Assembly: GCA_029059705.1 (NCBI GenBank)
Contig: JAIDVM010000031.1
Location: 1 to 64,000 of the forward strand
Length of the DNA stretch: 64,000 nucleotides
Origin: Clostridia bacterium
Lineage (GTDB): Bacteria; Bacillota; Clostridia; Christensenellales; Borkfalkiaceae
Reading direction: 5' to 3'
The notes under the pieces were generated by a model. The model was not told where the DNA came from, did no database searches, and saw only the letters and a program-made list of their open reading frames with translations. Both the position numbers and the translations under genes were made by a program. Below are positions 1 through 12,500 of the stretch, one piece after another (position 1 is the stretch's first letter; every line of letters begins with the position of its first letter).

Positions 1-211
1 ATTTTGCGCCGCGGCTTTTATTTTTTCATTTTTTTATTAAATAACAAAAAATTAACATATTTGTACATGTATTAAAATAATACATGAACTTTTGACTTGA
101 TTTTATCACTTGTTTTTAGCTCTGTCAACAGATTTTAACACTTTTTTTATGGCAAAAATTGCCGCGGCAACCCGATTTTGTCCCTAAAACTGAAAAATAA
201 TTGCATATTTG

Positions 212-242
212 TTCATCTATTATTTTAATAGATGAATTTTTT
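212..242 (+). terminator. AT-rich terminator-like hairpin
   Basis: Perfect 10-bp stem TTCATCTATT (212-221) / AATAGATGAA (227-236) with a 5-nt loop, followed by six T residues. The shape fits an intrinsic terminator on the + strand, but the stem is AT-only and the gene it would serve lies outside the window. Confidence 0.35.
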
Positions 243-348
243 AATTAAGGTTCCAAGGCGAATTGTTACAAAATAACAATCCGCGCGGGCTTTCCGCCCC
301 TTCAACCCTACCCAACCGGAGGGGCGGAAAAAATATTTTAACAGCGTT

Positions 349-406
349 TGTCATGTTGAGCAAAGCGAAACATCTAAAAGATTCTTCGGCTGCGCTCAGA
401 ATGACA
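349..406. repeat. Dispersed palindromic element, family A (complete copy)
   Basis: A 58-nt element that begins TGTCATGTTGAGC and ends with the inverted partner GCTCAGAATGACA, with AAGATTCTTCG inside. The same terminal motif (TGTCATTCTGAG followed by CGAAGAATC) recurs at 19198, 48622, 51644, 59023, 59103 and 61556. It carries no transposase, so it looks like a non-autonomous palindromic repeat. Confidence 0.75.
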
Positions 407-538
407 GAGAGCAGGGTAGGGCACACAACAAGCTAATTCACGCGCGCCGCAAAAACAAACGGCGCGACGAATTAAATAAACACAATGGCACGGCAAAAAA
501 CGGCGAATTTGGGTCGCCCGCCGTGCGGGGTTAGGGGT

Positions 539-3500
539 ATGTTTAATAATTTTAATTGCACGGGCAACGGCTCGCGCAGTATTTTTGGTATACTGCGCAA
601 AAATAAAAGAAATTTGTTGCTCGCTTTTTTATGCGCAGTACTTTCGGTCTGCGCAATTTTTGCATGTTCATTAATGGCGGTCAACAGCTTTGCCAACGCG
701 GAAGAACCGTCCCCCCAAGCGGGTTCAGCCGACGTGGTTTCTTATAGAATAAGCGGCACCTGCGCCCAAATGGAAGCGGGGTGGGTTGCGGCGGTTAAAC
801 GCAGCGTTGAAACAAAATCGCAAGTGAAAATTATTCTTGGCAATGACTGGAATGCGGCAACCCATGCCGACTTCAAAACGGCTTTGGGTACTACAAACGG
901 TTATTTTTCTTATGGCGCAATTTACATAGATACGGGAATGGATATTATAGTCGATTTAAACGGTTATAAGCTTAACCGCGGTTTATCTGCAAGTAATTAT
1001 TATATTAATGGCAGAGTAATATATGCTCATAATGGTAAATTAACCATAGAGGACAGCTCCGAAGCAAAGTCGGGCGCAATTACGGGCGGCGCAACCGGAG
1101 ATGGTGTGACAAATAATTCCTCGCACGGAAACGGCGGCGGAATTTATGTGGCATACGCCACGGTTATTTTTAATTCGGGCAATATTACCGGCAATTCTGC
1201 TAAGCTTGGGGGCGGTGTAGGCAATAGTGTTCAAAACGGCGGCTATTTCATTATGAACGGCGGCTACGTTTCGGGCAATAAGGCTGTGATTGGCGGCGGT
1301 TTACACGGTTATATGAACGTGGAATTGCACGGCGGCGTCGTTTCGGAAAATACTGGCAACGGCATATATGTAGATACTACTTGCCATTTTAAAATGACAG
1401 GCGGCTCGATAATTAATAACACAGGTTCTGGCATACAAGTGCACGTAGGCAATACGGATATGACCATGTCGGGCGGAACCATTTCGGGCAATAGCGGTTG
1501 GGGCATACATGTTACTAACGACAAGGTAGCCGGCAGCTCCACCAGCCCCACGTTCGGTATGACTATTTCGGGCGGTTCAATAACAAACAACAAAGCGGGT
1601 GGCATAACAACTTTGCGCTTGGCGCAATATAAATTTTCGGGTTCACCCAAAATTTATAACAACGGCGGTACGGGCAATCTTGTTATGGCAACTTCAACCG
1701 ACACGGCTCCTGTTATATCGGGCAAGCTTACCACGGGTGCGTATATAGGTGTAACAGGCTTCGCAAGTAACCCCACGGCTCAGGTTTTCGCAACGGGATA
1801 CACGGCGGCGGGCAACGCCGCGGCGGACGTTTCGCGTTACTTTTTTGCAGACAACAAATCTTACAAGATTAATCTTAATGCAAACGGCTCATTGCAACTT
1901 GCAACAGGCGGCACAACTTCAAGCCTTGCAAGCGCTTGGACAACCGCCGTAAACAACAGCGGCACCTTTAAAATGACTTCAAACTGGGTTGCAACCGCAA
2001 ATTCAACCTTTACAACCTCGTTTAACGGCGCAAGCGACACGGTAACCACAACCAGCACGCCTTTTCGCTACGGGGCGCTCAACGTTCCAAGCGGTAAAAC
2101 CGTAACTTTGGACTTAAACGGCTATACCTTAGACCGCGCTCTTACTAAAACACAATCGGAAGGGCGTATAATGACGGTATACGGTACTCTCATAATAAAA
2201 GATAGTTCGGGCAACAACGGCGGAACTATGACGGGCGCTTACAGCACTAATACTAACGGTTCAATATACGTTGCAAACGGTGCAAAATTAACGCTTCAAA
2301 GCGGCACAATTTCGGGCAATACAATTAGGAACGGCGGTGCAGTGGTGATTGCCGGTAACGGCACGTTTACTATGACGGGTGGCGTTATAAGAAATAATAT
2401 TGCGACGACAAACGGCGGCGGTGTTTATTTGGAAAACGGCACGTTTACAATGACGGGCGGCGAAATTAAGCAAAACACCGCAACTTACGATTCTTCTACG
2501 AGTGCGGGCGGTCTTGGCGGCGGCGTTTATCTTTCAAGCGGTACATTATCGTTGTCGAACACAGCTAAAATACACGACAACTTTACAACGACTTCGGTTG
2601 CGACGAGCAACGTTTATTTGCCCTCGGGGAAAACCATAACAATCGGCGGCGCGCTCAATTCGGGCTTTAATGTCGGCGTAACAATGGCGGCGAAAACGGG
2701 CACGTTCACCACGGGCTACGGCACGGCGAACTCCGCAAAAAATCCTTGGGATTATTTCACCTCGGACAACGGCAGTTACGAAGTTTCTTCAACGGGCACG
2801 GGTACCTCTAAGCAGGCGACTTTGGGGCTTTTGATTGACGTGCCTTCCGCGCCTGCGGGCTTGACCTTTAACGGCTCCGTTCAAGAGATAATTTCTAACT
2901 ACAACACGCAATATATTGCGTCTTACACCGTTTCGGCAACTTATGAAACGGGCACGACGAAAACGATTACGGTAACCACGCCCACGGTTGACGGCATGTT
3001 TATTAAGGCGCGCGACGCGGCGGATTACCGCATTACGTTTAAGTTGAAATCGGGCTATTCGTGGAAGACGACGAAAACGGCGGCGGACGTGACCGTTACG
3101 GCGACGATAAACAAAAAGACGATAACGGCGGCGAGCACGGCGGCGAACAAGGTTTATGACGGAACGACGGCTGCGACGGTGACGGTTGGGACGATTACGG
3201 GCAACAGCGACGGCGCGAATTTAACCGTTTCGGCAACGGGCACGTTTGCGGATAAGAACAAGGGCACGGACAAGAACGTGACCGTGGTTTACACGCTTGG
3301 CGGCAGCAAGGCGACGAACTACACCATGGCAAACAAGACCGTTAAGGCGAGCATCACCGCAAAGACGATAACGGGGCTTGCCTGGGCGAACGATGATTTG
3401 ACTTATACGGGCACGGCGCAAAAGCCGACCGCGACGGTTGGCACGGCGCAAGGGCTTTGCGCGGGCGACACGGCGTTTGCGGCGACTGTGAGCGGCGAGC

Positions 3501-6500
3501 AGACTAACGCTTCGGCTTCGGATTACACCGCAACGGCAACCGCGCTTGCGAATTCCAACTATGCATTACCCGCGGCGGGCACGGCGTTTTTGAGCCATAC
3601 TTTCACAATTAAAAAGGCGGAAATTTCGGTAACGTGGAGCACGGCGGCAATAACTTATTCGGGCGCGGCGCAAAAACCGACGGTGACGGGCGTTAATATC
3701 CCCGCAACGGTTACGGGCGGCACCAAACCCGCGGCGGCGAACTTTACTTATACCATAACTGCGGGCGGCACGAACGCGGGCACGGCAAACACCGTTAAGG
3801 CAACGCTTGCAAGCGCGTTTACGGGCAACTTTAAGCTTGTTGCTACGGGCTCGGACGGCGTTGACGCGGCGGGCGAGAGCGTGACGAAAAATTACGAAAT
3901 TAAAAAGGCGCAGCTTACGGTAACCGTAACCCCCAACGCGTGGGTTTACGACATGGCTCCGCACAACATGATTGCGGACGGTTACGACGCAAAAACCGTT
4001 GACAACAAAACGCCCACATTCGGCGGCGGCGCGGCTGTTTGGCGCTATGCAACCAGCACGGACAACGGCGCGACCTGGAGCAGTTGGTCCACGACTATGC
4101 CGCAATTAACCAACGTTTCGCAGGGCAGCACGAAAATTAAAGTGCAGGTAGAGGCGGACAACCACGAAATTTACGAAAGCGCGGTTTTGTCGGTTGTTAT
4201 CACGCCCGCGGACATAACTTCTTCTTCGATTACGCAGCTTGCGCCCGTAACTTACACGGGCGAACCGCAGCCTTTAACGGTAAGCGGCGACAGAAAGCTT
4301 GCTATTTCGATAACCTTTGCAAACGGCAGAACGGAAAACCTTGTTTTGGATAAGGATTACGAAGTAACTTATTCCAACACGAACGGCGGCTCGGGCGACA
4401 GAACCAACGCGGGCACGGTAACCGTTACTTTGCGCGGCAAGGGCAATTACGACGCGACCAAAACGACAACGACGACTTTTGTAATAAATAAAGCTAAGAT
4501 TAATTTGCTTAGCTGGACTTCGCCCGCCGATTTGCATTACAGCGGCACGGCGAAGGATTGGACGGCAGCGGCGGTTTCCACCGCAAACAATATTGCAAGC
4601 ACGTATTTACCCGTTGCGGGAACGGATTTCACCTATATCTACGCGCCCGTTGACGCGGGGCTTGCGCTTGTCGGCGGCAAGGCGGTAAACGCGGGCAATT
4701 ACACCGTAACCGCAGAGTTGAAGGCGGGCTCGGCTTATGCCAACAACTTTGAGTGGGATACTTCGGTTTCCAACGTAAACACCCGCGCGTTTAAGGTTAA
4801 TAAAGCCGTTATCAACGCTGGCGATATCACGTGGGATAACTTAAAGCAGAACTACACCGGCACGGCGTTGCACCCTACTATAAATATGGGCTCGGTCGGC
4901 TACGCCACGTCGGTGGACAGCGCGGCGCAGTTGACTGCTAACGACTTCGAGTACACAACGCAGACAAACGCGGGCGCGAACCAAAGCATAACCGCAACGC
5001 TTAAAGAGGGCGCGGCAAAGAACTTCACTTTCTCGGCGGCAGACGAAGGCTCGGCAAGCATAACCACGCGCGACTTCGAAATCGCGGCGGCTGCGATTAC
5101 TTTAAGCATAACCGACTTGGCGGCGCTTGCGTACATCGGTATTTACGACGGCGAAAAGCACGGCGCGATGAAAAATTACCTCGACAAGGTGGTTTTAAAG
5201 CATACGCGCGACGAAAGCTCGGTTAAGTGGTACTTCACTTACGACAACCTTGGCACGGGCACGGAGGTTTGGTCTAATACCCTGCCCGAGGTTACCAACG
5301 TTTCCGACAGCAGAACAATCCATTTTAAGGTCGAAGCGGATAACCACACCGCCTACATAGGCAGCACGGACATTAAAATTACGCCCAAAGACGTAACCGT
5401 AACCGCCAACAGTATTGCCGTTACGGGCAAAACCTACGACGGCAACGCCAACGTTGCCCATGCGGACGTAGACGTTTCGGGCGTGCAGTTCAGCTGGTAC
5501 CACAGCGGCGACGAGCTGGGCATTGAATTCACGGACGCAACCTACGCCGACAGAAACGCGGCAACAGGTAAAACCGTTACCGTAAGCGGCATTTCGCTTG
5601 TCGGCGCGGCGGCGGGCAACTATAACTTAACCGATACCGCCGCGATTTCCACGGCTACCATTACGCCTTTAAAGGTTGTAATAGAGTGGTACCACGACCA
5701 AATCGACGACGCACACAAGGGCTTGGACGCAAGCTACGAAAAGGGTGTTGAACACGTCGCACTGGCGGTTATCGCCAACAAGAAAAACGCGGCGGATACC
5801 GACAGGCTTGACGTAAGCTTCGTCACCGCCGGCACGGTTGCAATCGACAAAGCAGATTACCCCGTCAGAGTTAATTCCGAAATAACCAACGCAAGCGGCA
5901 ACTACACCTTAGAGGGTGTGGATTTAAGCGCAGTGTTAAAGGTAAAAGGCTCGGGCTTCCTTATTTACAGAGAGGAGGACCCCGAAATTTCCAAGCTCGT
6001 CTACGACGGCACGGAAAAGCTTCCCGTGTTGTACTATACCGATAACGACGGCAAAAAAGTTTATTTAACGACCGCGGCTTACGAAAGCTACACGGTTGTC
6101 AGCACCGACGGCGCCGAGGTTGTCGGCGGCAAGTCGATAAACGCGGGAGCATACAGGGCGACTATCGAGCTTTCGCAAACCTACGACTGGTCGGGCAGCA
6201 TAAGCGGCTCGGCGGATTCGCTGGTGCGCTCGTTCACTTACACCATAGAAAAAGCCACCGTAGCGGGGCTTGCGGTTAAGGGCGAAGACGGCGTAACCGC
6301 AAACGGCGGAAACGTGTTCACCGCAACATATACCAAGGGCAAAGTCCAGATTTTGGGCGCGGATTGGAGCAACATAACCGTAAACGGCACGGCTCTTGCC
6401 AACCTTTCCGAAGACGTTAAAAACGCTTTCTTCAACGCAGACGGCAGCGTTAAGGGTATTGAAGCGGTCGTTTATTACGACGGCACCACGGCCCAGCGCG

Positions 6501-9500
6501 AAAACGCAAACGAAAGCGGTTACGCGGTGGAAGTCCGCTTTAACGTAAACGGCAACTTTAACGCAATAAGCTCGCTTTCCGCAACCCTTATAATCCTTCG
6601 CAGAGAAGTAGACATAAGCGGCGCGGCGTTCCAGGGCGACGGCTTTACGGGGCTTACAACGGCGTACGACGGCAGCTTTAAAAAGGTAAAGGTTGTGGGA
6701 CTTCCCGAAGGAGTAACCGCAAACATTACCTATTACTTAGGTACCGAAAGCAAGGGCACCGACGGCGTTCAGGCAATAGGCAACTACACCGTCAGGGCAA
6801 CCTTCAATTACGACAGCGCAAACTACAAGCTCGTTAATACGGCGGGCGGCAGCGAAATAACCGTAATAGACGACGCTCTTAAAATTACCGCAAAGGGCAT
6901 AGATTTAAGCGGCGTTCAGTTGGTCGGCGACACTACGGGCACGGGCGGCATAACCTATGACGGCAGCGTTCACAAGGTAATCGCGGCAAACGTTCCCGAT
7001 GGCGTAACGGGCGTGGAATACGTTTATAAAAAGAACGGCGAAGAGCTGGCTGCCGAAGGCGTTAAGGACGCGGGCGAATATACGGTTGAAATTACGTTTA
7101 AGGTCGACCCCAACTACGGCGACGACGTAACCGCGCACGCGGAAATAAGAATTAATCCCGCGCCTTTGACCATAACGGCAAACGACGTAACGGTAAGCTA
7201 CGGCGACGCGCCCACGGATAACGGCGCAACCTTTACGGGGCTTGTCAGCGGCGACGGCGCAAGCTTGTTCACGCTCGCTTACGAATACAAAAACAAGCAG
7301 GGCGGCAATTACGACTTCTATGCGGGCGTAGGCGAATACGTGGTGGAAGTAAGGGTTGCTTCAAGCTCCACCGACAACTACACGATAACTTCTGAGGCGG
7401 GCAAACTCAACGTTAAAAAGCGCGAAATAAAGGTAAGCTGGCAAAACTCTTCAACCGACGGCAACACCTCGTTCGAATACGTTTACAGCGGTTCCGAATT
7501 CAAGCCCTATGCAAGGGTAACCAACGCCGTCAACGGCGACGTTCTTACGCTTGTAATAAGCGGCGGTCAAACCAACGCGGCACTCAACTGCGTGGCAAAA
7601 GTCGTTGGTATTACGGGGTTAAAGGCTGATAACTACGCCCTTCCCGTGGTTGATTTAACGCAAACCTTCAACGTTTTACCCAAGCCCCGCACGGGCGTAA
7701 TTGTCTGGGACGAAAGCGAATATTATTACAACGGTCAGGCGCAGGCTCCCAAGGCTTACTACTTTGAAAACGAAACGGACAGAGTTCCCAAGGAGCTTAC
7801 CGTTACCACAAACGTAAGCGCGGTCGGCGTGGGTAAATACACCGCAACGGCTTCGCTTGGCACAAATTACGATTTGAAGGGCGAAACCACAAAAGAATTC
7901 GAAATCAAGGCGCGCAAAGTATTCATCGAAATCGACGACGCCTCGGTTAAATTCAGCAACGACATAGATTTAAGCGTGCTCACTTGGAGCTACGTTGCGG
8001 GCAGCGACGAATTCGTCAGCGGCGACGCATACACAATCAGCTTCGACTGCGGCAGCATTACCGCAAAGGGCAAATACGCAATCGTCGGCAAATTCACTTC
8101 CAACAACGCTAAAAATTACGAAGTAAGCTTCGTCGGCAGCTGGATTAGCCACGACGACAAAAACGGCAGGTGCGGCACCTTAACCGTAACCGAAGGCACC
8201 TACGACGTAAACGGCATAACCTTTACGGGCACGGAAGTAACCTACGACGGACAGCCGCACGGCATAACCGTAAAGGGCTTGCCCGAGGGCGTTGAAGTTG
8301 CAAGCATAACCTACGTCAAGGACGGCAAAATTTACGCCGCCGAGGACGTAATAAAGGTGGGCGAGTACACCGTTGAAATAACCTATAAGAGCACGAACCC
8401 CAACTTCACCGCGCTCACGGGCGCTACGGCAACGCTCACAATCAAAAAAGCGGCGCTCACGGTTAAGGCAAACGACAACACCATAACCTACGGCGACGAA
8501 CCCGTTTCGGCGGGCGTAAGCTATTCAGGCTGGGTAAACGGCGAAAGCGAAGCGTTAAACGGAATTATTTCGGGCGCGCTGCAATATGTTTACACCTATG
8601 CAAAATACGGCAACGTCGGCAGTTATAGAATTGACGTAGTCGAAGGCTGCATACTCTCCGAAAACTACGAAATAACGTTCATTCCCGGAACCTTAACGGT
8701 TGTTGCAAGGGAGCTCAGCGTAGAATGGTTTAAGGACGGCAACCACAACGCCGACGAATTAAAGTATATCTACGACGACGGCAATCCCGCTAAGGAATAC
8801 GCTCCCGTAGCGGTAATTATGGGCGGCGTCGTAAACGGCGACAGCGTAAGCGTAACCGTAAAGGGCGCGCAGAGCAAAATCGGCGTAAACTATACGGCAA
8901 CCGCAGTAACCGACAACGCAAATTACGTTGTAAGGGCGGCGGACGCAACCGTTAAGTTCAGCGTAATCCCTTCGGCTAAGTATACCGTAATCTGGGACAA
9001 CAGCGAAATTACTTACAACAAGTCCGAGCACAAACCCGCGGCAATTTACTTTGACGAGGCGGGCAACCAACACGCGGTCGACCCCGAAAACGTAATAATA
9101 ACCTCGGGCGACGGCGTAAACGCGGGCAACCACGTTGTAAGCATAAAGGCGGGTACAACCGCACAGGACGGAAAACCCCTCACGTGGGAAGCGTTCGGTT
9201 ACGAAATTCTTCCCGCAAAGGTTACGGTGCAAATCGCACCCGCAACTTCTACGGTAGAATACGGCAAAGTGCTTGCGTGGAAGGACGCGCTTGGCTCTGC
9301 CGACTGGACTGTAACAAGCGGAACCGTTTACGGCGGCGACAGCCTGCAACTCACCTTTAAGGTTGCGGCGGACAATTCGTCGGGTGTAGGCGTTTACGCG
9401 GTAACCGCCGAAAGCGGCAACAATAACTATTCGGTAACCTTTATCGACGGCACGGTAACAGTTGAAAAAGCGGAAGTCGTAATGAACGCCGCGGTAACGG

Positions 9501-12500
9501 GCGCGTTCGGCACAACTCCCGTAGTGCATACCGCAGGTTATAACGGCGCAACGCGCGAGGTTAAAATTTCGGGCGAACTTCCCGCGGGTATTACGGGCGT
9601 AAGCTACGAATATTACCTCGGCGGCAAGCTTATAAGCTCTTACGGCGTAAAGAACGCGGGCGAATATACCGTAAAGGCAATATTCACCACCGACGGCAAC
9701 CACAAGGTAACGGGCGAATATACGGCAACGCTTAAAATAACCGCAAAGGCGGTCGGCAGCATAACCATGCCCGCAACCAAAACGGTTACCTACGACGGGC
9801 TCGCGCACGCATTGCTTTTAAGCGGCGACAGCGAAGCGGTTAAGGAAGTTAAATTCACTTACACGGGCGCAAAATACGGCGCGGTAACCGAAGCCGTAAA
9901 CGCCGACGTTTACACCGTAACCGCCGTAATATCCTTCAACGAAAACTACGACGCAAGCGGACTTGCGGGCTATAACGCGGCAACGGGCGAAGTAACCTTA
10001 ACGGGCACGCTCACCATAAACAAGGCAACGCTCACCGTCAAAGCAAACGACGGCTCGGCGGAATACGGCGAGGCGGCTAAGACCTACGGCTACGAAATTA
10101 CGGGCTTTGTCGGCGGCGAAAGCGCGGCTGACGAAAGCGTGATTAAAGTAACTAACGTAACCTACGGCTTTAACACGGGCAAAAACGTTGCCGGCACCGA
10201 CGCGGGCGAGTATAAAAACGAAATCACGGTTACGCTTTCGTATACTTCAAACAACTACGAAGTAGCTTACGCAACCGTCGGCGGCACGTATACCGTAACT
10301 CCCAAAACGATAAACTCGGCGGACGTAACGTGGTACGACAAAGAGGGCGGCACGGCAGGCGTAGAGTTTACTTATAACTACGACAACGGCAAAACGTTCT
10401 TGCCCGTGGCTGTTTACAAGGACAGCGGCATAACCTTGGTCGTAAGCGGCGCGCAGAGCGTTGCGGGCGACAACTACACCGCTAAAGTAGTGGATATTAC
10501 GGGGGCAAACGCAAAAAATTACGCCCTTCCCGTAGTCGATATAAAGGTAAGCTTCAGCATAACCAACGAGCCCGTTGTGGAATACGAGGTTATCTGGGAT
10601 AACGTAACCCATGTTTACGACAACACGGAATATAAGCCCACGGCTTACTATTACGACGGCAACGCCAAGGTTGAAATTCCGGCGGGCGACATAACCGTTT
10701 CGGGCGGCAGCGCAATAAACGCGGGCACTTATACCGCAAGCGTAAACGCAAACCTAAACGGCAAAACGCTTACAAACACGTCCATGGCGTTCACCATTTC
10801 CAAGCGTTCCGTTTATATAAGAATAAGCGACGCTTCCTCGCGCTACGGCGAAACCCCCAACATGGGCGCGGTAAGCTGGAAGTACGAATATGCAAACGAC
10901 GCCGAAAGGCAGTTCCTTGCGGGCGAAAAGTACACGATAACGTTCACCTGCGGGGCAACCTCTTCAAGCTCGGTCGGCAAATACGCAATCAGCGGACACT
11001 TCGTTTCGGGCAACGCTAAAAATTACGACGTAATCTTCGTCGGCAGCTATGTTTCGGCAAACGCAGCCGAAAACGGCAAGTTCGGCACTCTTACGATAGA
11101 CAAAGCCGTTTACGATATGACAAAGGTCACCTTCGTTGGCGTTGAAGTAACCTACGACGGACTTGCGCACGGCGTAACGCTCAGCGGACTTCCCGTAGGC
11201 TTGACCGCGGATAATTACGAATGCACCTATGCAAGCGCAAGCGGCTGGAGCGTTGCGGGCGCGGTAAACGCGGGCGTATACAACGTAACCGTAACCTTCA
11301 AGGGCTTGGATACCGAAAACTACGAACCCGTTGAACCGCTTACGACAACGCTTACCATAAAGAAAGCTTCGCTCGTAATCACCGCAAACGACCACACGGT
11401 AACCTACGGCGACGCGGCTTCGGCAAACGGCGTAAGCTACGTCGGCTTTGCAACGGCAAACGGCGTAACCGAAACCGAAAGCGTGTTAAAGGGACAGCTT
11501 ACGTTCGCTTACAGCTATACCAAGGGCGACAGCGCGGGCAGCTACCGCATCACGCCTTCGGGACTTAGCTCCGACAACTACGAAATAACCTTCCGCGCGG
11601 GCACTTTAACCGTCGATAAAAAGACGGTAACCGTAAAATGGTATTACGACAGCACCCGCGGCGACCAGCCCCTCGAATACAGATACGACAACGGCAAACT
11701 TTTCGCGCCCGTGGCGGTGGCGGAAGGCTTGCTTGCGGGCGACAGCGCGGAAATAACCGTTAGCGGCGCGCAGGGCGCGGTAGGCGTAAACATCACGGCA
11801 ACCGCAAGCGCAATCAGCAACCCCAACTACAAATTGCCCGCGGACGGCAGCGAAAAAACTACGTTCAGTATTCTGCCCACGCGCGACAACTACGTAATCT
11901 GGGATAACACGCGCTTCGTTTACGACGCAACCTCGCACAAGCCCACGGCGTTCTATATCGACGCAAACGGCGTTCAGCAGCCCATTCCCGCAGATAAAAT
12001 CAGCGTGGACGGCGGCGATGCTATCGACGCCAAGGAAGGCTATTACCTTGCGGCTATCGACGAGGTTTACTACAACAGCCTCAATCTTGCGGGCGACAGA
12101 CAGTTCAGGTTCTACGTCGACCCGCTCGAAATAGAAATAGAAATTCTCGGGCAAACCGCAACCTACGGCAACGTAAGCGGCGCGGCGCAAAACGCGTGGA
12201 AGTACGCGGGCGCAAACAAGTTCCTTGCGGGCGTAAATCAACCCATACCCGCAGGCTCCACGCTCGAATATCTCAATTTCTTCGCGGAAGTCGGCAACCA
12301 AACGCCCATAGGCGAATACGCAATTACCCTTGTCTGCGGCAGCGGCAATTACAGGGTAACTTACGTCCGCGGCACGCTCACGATAACCAAGGCGACGGTG
12401 CAGATGACCGAAGCGGTTACGGGCGTGTTCGATAACGGCACTACGGCAAGCGCGGCCAACACGCATAACTACAACGGCCAGACCTTTAAGGTTGAAATCA

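Larger units (their letters stand above)
1..484. other. Intergenic, hairpin-rich leader region
   Basis: No gene is supported here. The region is very AT-rich up to about 250, then more GC-rich. It holds a perfect hairpin at 66-86 (arms CATGTATTA/TAATACATG), a terminator-like AT hairpin at 212-242, a GC hairpin at 291-330 (arms TTTCCGCCCC/GGGGCGGAAA), a dispersed palindromic element at 349-406, and an inverted repeat at 443-466 (CGCGCCG/CGGCGCG) just ahead of the giant surface-protein gene. I found no convincing promoter. The best match is TTAACA at 52-57 and AATAAT at 76-81, with an 18-nt spacer. Confidence 0.6.

Noticed and set aside
241-426. Small minus-strand open frame in the leader region
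   Set aside because: Most of it is the palindromic element 349-406 read backwards; no ribosome site and no relation to a neighbour.
1-484. Riboswitch in the leader of the giant gene
   Set aside because: Several hairpins exist, but none shows the conserved core of a class I know, and no promoter or transcript start can be set.
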